From Siderastrea radians (lineage: Eukaryota > Cnidaria > Anthozoa > Scleractinia > Rhizangiidae): a DNA stretch of 64,000 nucleotides. Position 1 is the first letter of the stretch; every line of letters starts with the position of its first letter. The notes under the pieces were generated by a model, which saw only the letters and a program-made list of their open reading frames with translations, was not told the DNA's origin and ran no database searches. The stretch lies in contig OZ024895.1 in assembly GCA_964017195.1 (NCBI GenBank), positions 18,379,034 through 18,443,033 of the forward strand. The letters run 5' to 3'. Shown here one piece after another: positions 57,638 through 64,000 of the stretch. The translations under genes and the position numbers were made by a program.

Positions 57638-57747
57638 CATAGTCTGTGAACACAGCTGCCTCTTGTTGTATTTGGCTGCTAAGGGCATTTGCATGAACGC
57701 CCTAGCGGCTAGGAGCGACAAGAGGCAGCTGTATTCCCAGGCTATGG
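57638..57747. repeat. 110-bp imperfect palindrome
   Basis: The arms read catagtctgtgaacacagct gcctcttgttg and the near complement cgacaagaggcagctgtattcccaggctatg. The inner phrases ggctgctaagggcat and cgccctagcggct also pair. Hairpin-forming MITE. Confidence 0.8.
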
Positions 57748-58110
57748 CTTTCATTAAGAGGGTGGTATTGCTTACAAGGATGACACAAATACTTTGTTAT
57801 GAATCCCACTGTTGGAAGAGAATCCGGCACTGAATAATAATAGCTAGCAAGCCCTCAATGGTCAACCACTCTTGTAAGGCACCATCAGCCTTGAGAGCCC
57901 AACTTTGAAGAATCTCACTTGAAATAATTCATTTAAACACTGCAGAGCTGAACAGTTTTTATGGGCTCCTTTAGGATAGGACAAACTGCTTGGGGTGTCC
58001 AAAAATATAAGGGCTTTAATTCCACTGGGACAAGAAGAAGAAAGAAGTGTTTGTATAAGTGGTTTAACTGTATGCATTTAGTCTTTCTCAGGCGAATTAA
58101 CCTCCAAGCA

Positions 58111-60480
58111 AACACCCTTTCTGGTTTCAAGGGTGGTTGCTGATTTTAACTGCACAAGCAAAATTTGTTTATAAGAAAATAATGTAACAGGAAGACAGAT
58201 TTGTAGAAAATAGCCTAATTAGATAAGTGCTGGAATGCGAGAACAATTTGTTCAGTTCTCATGTCCAGAAACCTGAAATTGTGACCTTATCACACACCAA
58301 GCAAGGTGCCTGGTACCCTTGATGGTTTGGTTGCAAACTCGGGGTAGAGCCCTCAGACACATTGTTTTCCAGTCTTATCAATTAGATTAGACAATCAATA
58401 AGTTTGTCTTTCCAGGTTGCTGTTCTTTTTACATGTTTTTGCAGTAATTATTATTATGATTATTATTATTATTATTATTATTGTTGTTGTTGTTATCGAC
58501 TTAGAAAACTGGATTTAGTTTCTGTTCAGAAGCAACGATGTGCAGTATTTACTACTTCCACAAGGCAAACATTTTATCCATGAACCAACTCTAATTTTGT
58601 GTTAAAAATAGCCGTCTGCAGTCTGTAAATCTGTAATAATTTTTTTTATTACCTGAATTGCAATGAGAATTTAGGGCTATCATTTTTGTTACATCAATAT
58701 TTTCCCTGTCCCCTTGGTATTTATACACAGACATTTGTATACCTCTGCTTTAATTTGTACTAGATTATTTTCATTTGTTTATTTACATTTTAATTTCAAC
58801 ACAAGACAAATTATAGCACAACCAGCCTACACTACAGTACAATGATACAAACTTATCCAACGTAATTACTGAAAATTTCCTGAAACTCGATTTTATATTA
58901 CTGGTACTTCAAAACAGCAAGCTTAAATTTAGGATGAAATGCAAATATCAATTTTGGTACCAATCTCGGTATATTCCTGAGAGATTTTTTGTTACTCCTG
59001 ATGTACACTGCTAGAAGTCCCTCTGTATTTGTCGAGCGATTAACGCTACTGGAGCGAGTACTCCTGATGATAATGAACCGCTGGTCAAAACTTACGATTT
59101 AAAACAGACAAAGCTATCAACGCCTTGAAAAGGCAGTTTGTTAGGGTGCCTTCGATTAGCTTTCACTGCAAAATATTCCTCTGTCGTGATTTCTGGTGAA
59201 ATAGTACGGCGTGATGCCTTGCTTCGTAAGCCTTTCCACCGATCGGCGAAACAGAAAGCTGACAAAAACCACTTTTATAATGAAACCTTAGTTAATCAGT
59301 TGTAAAGAACGGTAACTAATCAGAATGAATCGTATAAACTTCGATCTAGGCCGTTTCAGTGCTTCTTGTAACTGAAATCTTCAGTTTATCGAGCTCATCA
59401 CACCTTCGAGGTTGTTGCAACTAAGCTGAGAGCCGCTCAAAAGGACAAGATGCCCCGTGATACCTTGCGGGCCGTGTCCAACCTCCTCTGCTGGTGTTCG
59501 TTGTTTGTTTACAGTTGTGTGAAGTTGTGTGGTTTTATTTCTGTCTTTTATAGGTTTCAAAATGTGTAGATATTCTTCTACATATTACGAGGGTTGCTAT
59601 TTTGCGGCTCCCATCTTTGAATTACTGCAGTACCGATCAGATGATTATGATTTATATTAAGATGTTCGTGAAATGCGATCGCTTGATAATATAAAGGAAA
59701 CCCTATTCTGGGCAAACAAGCCAAAAACCGAGATAAATTCTTCCTCCAAGAAATATATACTGAGTGCGAAAGAAATCAAGAACCTCTGGAGAACCCAGTG
59801 CTAGGGGAAATTATTTCTTGCGTGCGGTTCAAACCGCAGTTGTGGAGTTATTATATTCGTTAGGAACGTTTTGAATTTTAAGGAGGAATCGGGTGTGGTA
59901 TATTCATCATTTTAAATGTGGCGCTTTAAGGAGTAAATATGTTTTTGCCAACATCTATGTGCCAAATAAGGTTTATACTCAACAACCAATGTGAGTATTT
60001 TAAAGATTTTAGGACCAGAGAAATAGTATAGTTTCAAGTCCCGTGCAAGACTGGTAATTATTGGAGCGACTCAGTTCAATGTCATCTTAGATTCAAATCG
60101 TGATTGTTTGGGCGGGGCAGAAGGATCTGCTTTCCGACACTAAAATTCGCATTTTTACTGCCTTTACGGCCGCCATTAAATTGGCATGTTCCGGACGTTT
60201 CTAACGCCAAGCAAGCTAGCCAGCGGAAGTGATGTCAGAGACAACGTAGGAACTTCAAGTGAGCAATTTATAAGAGAATTTTACCCTCTTTTACCCACCT
60301 CATTTAGTGGTTTTTCGGTACGGGTTAATCCCTGAAATTTAGTTTAGTGGTGCCAGGTTCTACTTGTGTTTTTCAAGGTGTAATAAAGTGTTTGATATAC
60401 ACGAAGCTGTGAATTCGGTCTACAACTGTCAGGAACTTCTCATGAGCGCGAGAGACGAGTTGGCGAGATTAACGTGTCTT
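58111..60480. other. Intergenic, nothing recognised
   Basis: No gene. It holds an (ATT)n/(GTT)n microsatellite at 58448-58493. The phrase gggccgtgtccaacctcctctg near 59470 is found inverted, with one change, near 55955-55978, hinting at another dispersed repeat. Confidence 0.45.
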
Positions 60481-60484
60481 TTTT

Positions 60485-61360
60485 TTCTCCCGTCAATAAG
60501 TATTTTTACTATAATAACTTATGCTAAATCCAGCAAGGACCGAAAGAAAAGGTCAAATTTCGTCGAAATGGCACATGAAAAGATTTTGTCTGTTTTTATT
60601 CAAGATAACTGTTCCGTGTAACGGCTGAAAAATGAAGCCCTTGTAAAAAAAAGTTTGGGTATTTCATTAAGTTTTCAAGAGTTTAATTGTTTTCCACCGG
60701 GAAAACTGTGATCAAAAGTTTTGTCTTTGAAGGTCAGGCTCTGTGTTTAAGTGTGCTGCTTTGGTTGAAAACTTTAAATTGTGCAACCAAAAGAATTCCT
60801 TACTTTCCCTATACTAAATACTTTGTGTAAGCACAGGAAGTATTATTTCTTCTTAGGATAAAGGGTAGCAAAGAAAGCAAATTGATTAAACCACTCACTG
60901 AATTAAATCGTGCAGAAACTATCATCGTATAAACACACTGTTCTGCTATCGTGCCTGTTACTCCGGCTATATTAAAATAATTGATTGATTTCTTAATGAA
61001 TGGTATTTATATTGGCCTGTCATCACAATCGACCATTCGATTTTCTGCCTTCTCAATTTAAGATTAGAGAGATTTGTAACACATGTAATAAGCTTCTATC
61101 ATTAAACACTTCTTTAATGATTTATTAACAGTTCTGTGTTTATTCTATGTAACTTGAGTTCTTTCACGTAGTTTTAAGGTTTTAGTGTGAATGTAATGAA
61201 ACTACTAAAATGGAAGCCATAGAAAACGTATTACGTCACTGTTAAGCTACTTGTTTCTTTCTTGTTCTTAAAAATTAATTAATTTTTTTCTATTTTAGAC
61301 CTCGGGTAAAAGAACTGCTAGGGCTAGATGGCGTTTAAGGAAACGTTTTTCGCTTGTGAC
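60485..61360. repeat. Copy of the repeat seen at 41205
   Basis: It shares ttttttctcccgtcaataagtat, gaccgaaagaaaaggtca and ctgctagggctaga with 41205-41400. It also shares a gene-flank-like middle (gtttaagtgtgctgctttgg, actaaatactttgtg) with the peptide-gene flanks near 38930-39060 and 44740-44870. The terminal 200 bases (61147-61345) are repeated almost perfectly at 63310-63505. Confidence 0.7.
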
Positions 61361-61446
61361 CAATTTTGTACACAGGGTCCAGAGGAGCGAAGTTCGAGCA
61401 GAACGTTTAGTTTTCCTTGCGAAAGACAACCGACATAATTTGCTAC

Positions 61447-61550
61447 GAACTTGCGTTACTCGCGTTACTTAAGTCGATCTCAGTGATCCTAAGAGCCCAC
61501 AGTAATTTGACCTGCGGTAAAAATATAAGTAACGCGAGTAACGCAAGTTC
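61447..61550. repeat. 104-bp palindromic repeat at the hAT insertion point
   Basis: The ends gaacttgcgttactcgcgtt and its complement aacgcgagtaacgcaagttc face each other around about 57 bases. The right edge coincides with the target site of the element at 61550. Confidence 0.8.
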
Positions 61551-63299
61551 AGGAGGGAGTGATGAACTTAGGCCTGGGCACTGGTATTGGCGAAAAAAAA
61601 TCCGAGGTGTCGGGCCATCGTGACGTCACAAATAAGTCAGTCCGGGAAATTCAAAGGAAAGGTAACAAATGGCTTCCTTGCAAATGTTTACCGTCCAGTT
61701 TCTCAAAAAGAACATATCAAAACGATGAAAGAACAAAAGGTATGCTGCATGCTATAACATAAAAAGTATTCTTAATGCAATTTGGTCCTCAAAACAAAAT
61801 AACAAATTGGCGATAAGACTCAAAACATTTCACGAACGCTTTGGTCGATCGATTGAAATCGTGATCAAGATCACCTTTCAGAAGCTGTATCTCACAAACC
61901 CTAAGATGTGTCGCTTGGAGACAAAAACATAACTTTTATATGTATAAACTCTTTCCAATTTTAGGAAAGTAAATTTTCGTAACAATTTCATTAAAATGAT
62001 CAGTGGCTTTAAACATCATTAAAATGTGGAGAAGAATACTCCAATGCAAAGAAACGTTTACTGTGAATTCATGTGCTTGCTTCAAAGTTAATAATAGGCC
62101 ACAGCAATTCCTTACTTTCCTAAACTATCTAGTAAAAAACGACAAAGACGACAACATTTGCTCGCGGCGAAGAAAAACAGCTGACGCACCGGCTTTCTGG
62201 CCAAATTTGTGCTGATGACTGATTGTACTCTTATTGAATAATTATTAAAAAACACAGCCTTTCAAAACCGCCAACTTTCTCAGGTTACTGATGTTAAGGG
62301 ATTAATAAGGCTCTCTCTTTACTAGAATGGTCCTCAATTTGACTGTTTTAAAATTAATTAATCTTTGAAAATCAAATGACAGGACCAATTCAATTTATTT
62401 GCGAAACGGTCATCTTGATCGTCAGTTGTGGATCAAGTGGACGGTCAGACTCTTTCTAAAACATTGTGCAATCTCGACAGCAAATCTAGAGAAAACTGGA
62501 GGTATTGAGAATAAATCACTGAATCACTGATCCAGATGGTAGTCAAATATATCTATTAGTTTTCATAAAAAAAGGACAGTACCAGATCAGCGAAAACTTG
62601 TTTCCTCGGACGTCCGCATAATTTGCGAACTGATTCAGAATTTTATGTTGTTCTGCAAAAGTGTAGTTTACACGGGTTAAATGAGGAGGCAAAAATTTAC
62701 TAAGTTCGATTACTCTTTCCCTAGCAATTAAATATCACTATTCTTCCCTTATACAGAAGATGGAAGCAAATACTGTAAGAAAAGTTAACGTTTAAGTGCT
62801 AAACATACTCTTCTAGGTTCGCCTTCTATTATACTCAGCTAAACAAACGGACTGATCATTTTTTAGGCAAATATGTTTTAACTTGGGTACTTTTGTTAAA
62901 CTATAGGCTAGTCCGTAGCCAAGTTTTAAGTTTCCCTGTGGTATATAACTGAAATAAACACAATTTTTCGGACGCGGACAATAACAATTTTCCCGCACAA
63001 TTCTTCGATCGCGGAGAGTAAACATGACTCTGAAAACATTATTTAAGTGTGATTTTAACGTTAAGACAAAGAGCCACTTACCTATATCGAAAAAAAGGAT
63101 GACTAAAATTCCATTACCCAAGAAAACAAGCTTAGCTGAAAGCTTAATAGCACAAAAAATACGTTTGTAACCCGTACTAACATCAGTTTACCAGCGCCAT
63201 TCTTGAAGACTCGGCAAACTCGCGCGCTTTTCACGTCGTGACGTCACGATGGCCAGACACCTCGAACCAGCCGAGCGGCGAGTTCATCACTCCCTCCTG
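61550..63299. mobile_element. 1.75-kb hAT-like non-autonomous element
   Basis: The terminal inverted repeats CAGGAGGGAGTGATGAACT extend imperfectly for about 80 bases, including ggccatcgtgacgtcac. They are flanked by 8-mers CGCAAGTT (61542-61549) and CACAAGTT (63300-63307), differing at one CpG position. The 8-bp duplication and CAG-type end suit hAT. No transposase motif was seen; only short open frames are inside. Confidence 0.8.
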
Positions 63300-63309
63300 C
63301 ACAAGTTAC

Positions 63310-63505
63310 TTTATGTAACTTGAGTTCTTTCACGTAGTTTTAAGGTTTTAATCTGAATGTAATGAAACTACTAAAATGGAAGCCATAGAAAACGTATTAC
63401 GTCACTGTTAAGCTACTTGTTTCTTTCTTGTTCTTAAAAATTAATTAATTTTTTTCTATTTTAGACCTCGGGTAAAAGAACTGCTAGGGCTAGATCGTGT
63501 TTTGG
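63310..63505. repeat. Near-identical copy of 61147-61345
   Basis: About 195 bases (atgtaacttgagttctttca... ctgctagggctaga) with only a few differences from the block left of the hAT-like element. Either a recent duplication or one placed by recombination around that element. Confidence 0.92.
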
Positions 63506-64000
63506 TGATCGTTTCTGTTCCACTTAGGTGTTAATTTTCGCGCGAATGTGTTATAATCTTTCGCGTGAAATTCATTAATTGCTTGTTTTTAATTTATTCT
63601 ACGATTGTTCATGGCGTTTGAGAGATATATAAACAAGTTTTAACTGCGGTTTGGCAGGAAATCGCTTTTTTAGAAAAGTGTAGTTTTGAAGAAGAAAAAT
63701 TTAGGCTGTTAATCACGCGACGGATTTCCATCGGCAAATTGAAAAAACTAAACTCTACTCATGCACAGCGCCCTTTGCGTTAGCTATACTGAAAAATAAT
63801 TAAAAATTACATCCCGCTTCACTCGATCGGCTAGGCTCGATTTCTGCCGCTCTCTCACAGCGGCTGGTAATCGAGCCTATCGATCGGCCGAACTTGAAAC
63901 GAGGATATCAACGCTGAAATACTACTTGAAATTATCAGCCGCTTGGATTTCTTCCAGAACAGCTAACAATATCCTTTTCCGGTAGGAAATTTATGCTGCG
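63506..64000. other. Intergenic with a short hairpin
   Basis: No gene. The phrase gatcggctaggctcgatttctgccgct pairs imperfectly with agcggctggtaatcgagcctatcgatc at 63824-63890, forming a stem. Confidence 0.5.

Noticed and set aside
60364..60621. 85-codon plus-strand open frame
   Set aside because: It overlaps the repeat shared with 41205, where the frame is not preserved.

Overview
The window is eukaryotic nuclear DNA. It is AT-rich and crowded with short inverted-repeat elements, microsatellites and decayed transposons. It also holds a few animal-type genes: a single-exon rhodopsin-class GPCR relic and two-exon secreted cysteine-rich peptide genes with GT/AG introns. The repeat style and the kind of giant transposon present suggest an invertebrate, most likely a cnidarian such as a stony coral or sea anemone. 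That is an inference from resemblance; no species-diagnostic gene was seen.

The centrepiece (about 13.8-28.5 kb) is an integrated Polinton/Maverick (adintovirus-like) element. It carries protein-primed DNA polymerase B, a retroviral-type integrase, a zinc-ribbon protein, a phospholipase A2-like capsid protein, an adenain-type protease, a hydrophobic core protein, a double-jelly-roll major capsid protein, a basic core-like protein, a penton-like protein, an acidic proline-rich protein and a packaging ATPase. A collagen-repeat fibre follows, then a right-hand cassette of four small uncharacterised genes. Genes are tightly packed: convergent neighbours share stop-codon bases and successive genes overlap at ATGA. 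Nearly every large gene carries frameshifts (often in homopolymers) or in-frame stops, and the protease seems to have lost two catalytic residues, so the copy is almost certainly dead. No paired terminal repeats were found. A 234-bp tandem array lies at the left edge and a 178-bp near-palindrome just beyond the right edge.

Left flank (1-13.8 kb): no convincing complete gene. It holds tandem duplications (about 299 bp, 500 bp and 373 bp), an (AAT)n tract, a 254-bp MITE with a perfect 8-bp target duplication, a 607-bp TA-flanked MITE and two weak candidate exons.

Right of the Polinton (28.9-33.8 kb): a 3.15-kb foldback element with long arms and a perfect 7-bp target duplication. A 292-bp MITE sits in one arm, and the other arm preserves the empty site. 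Next comes a 1.26-kb element with about 75-bp inverted ends and a 9-bp duplication.

34.8-46.5 kb is an old tandem duplication of about 6.5 kb. Each half carries one two-exon gene for a small secreted cysteine-rich peptide (8 and 6 cysteines), plus an orphan or deleted first exon. An inverted pair of tRNA-derived SINEs and a LINE fragment lie within or beside it.

46.5-64 kb: an internally deleted Ty3/Gypsy relic, a frameshifted GPCR pseudogene, a perfect 53-bp-arm hairpin, tandem repeats, and a 1.75-kb hAT-like element next to a near-identical 200-bp duplication. The rest shows no recognisable gene.
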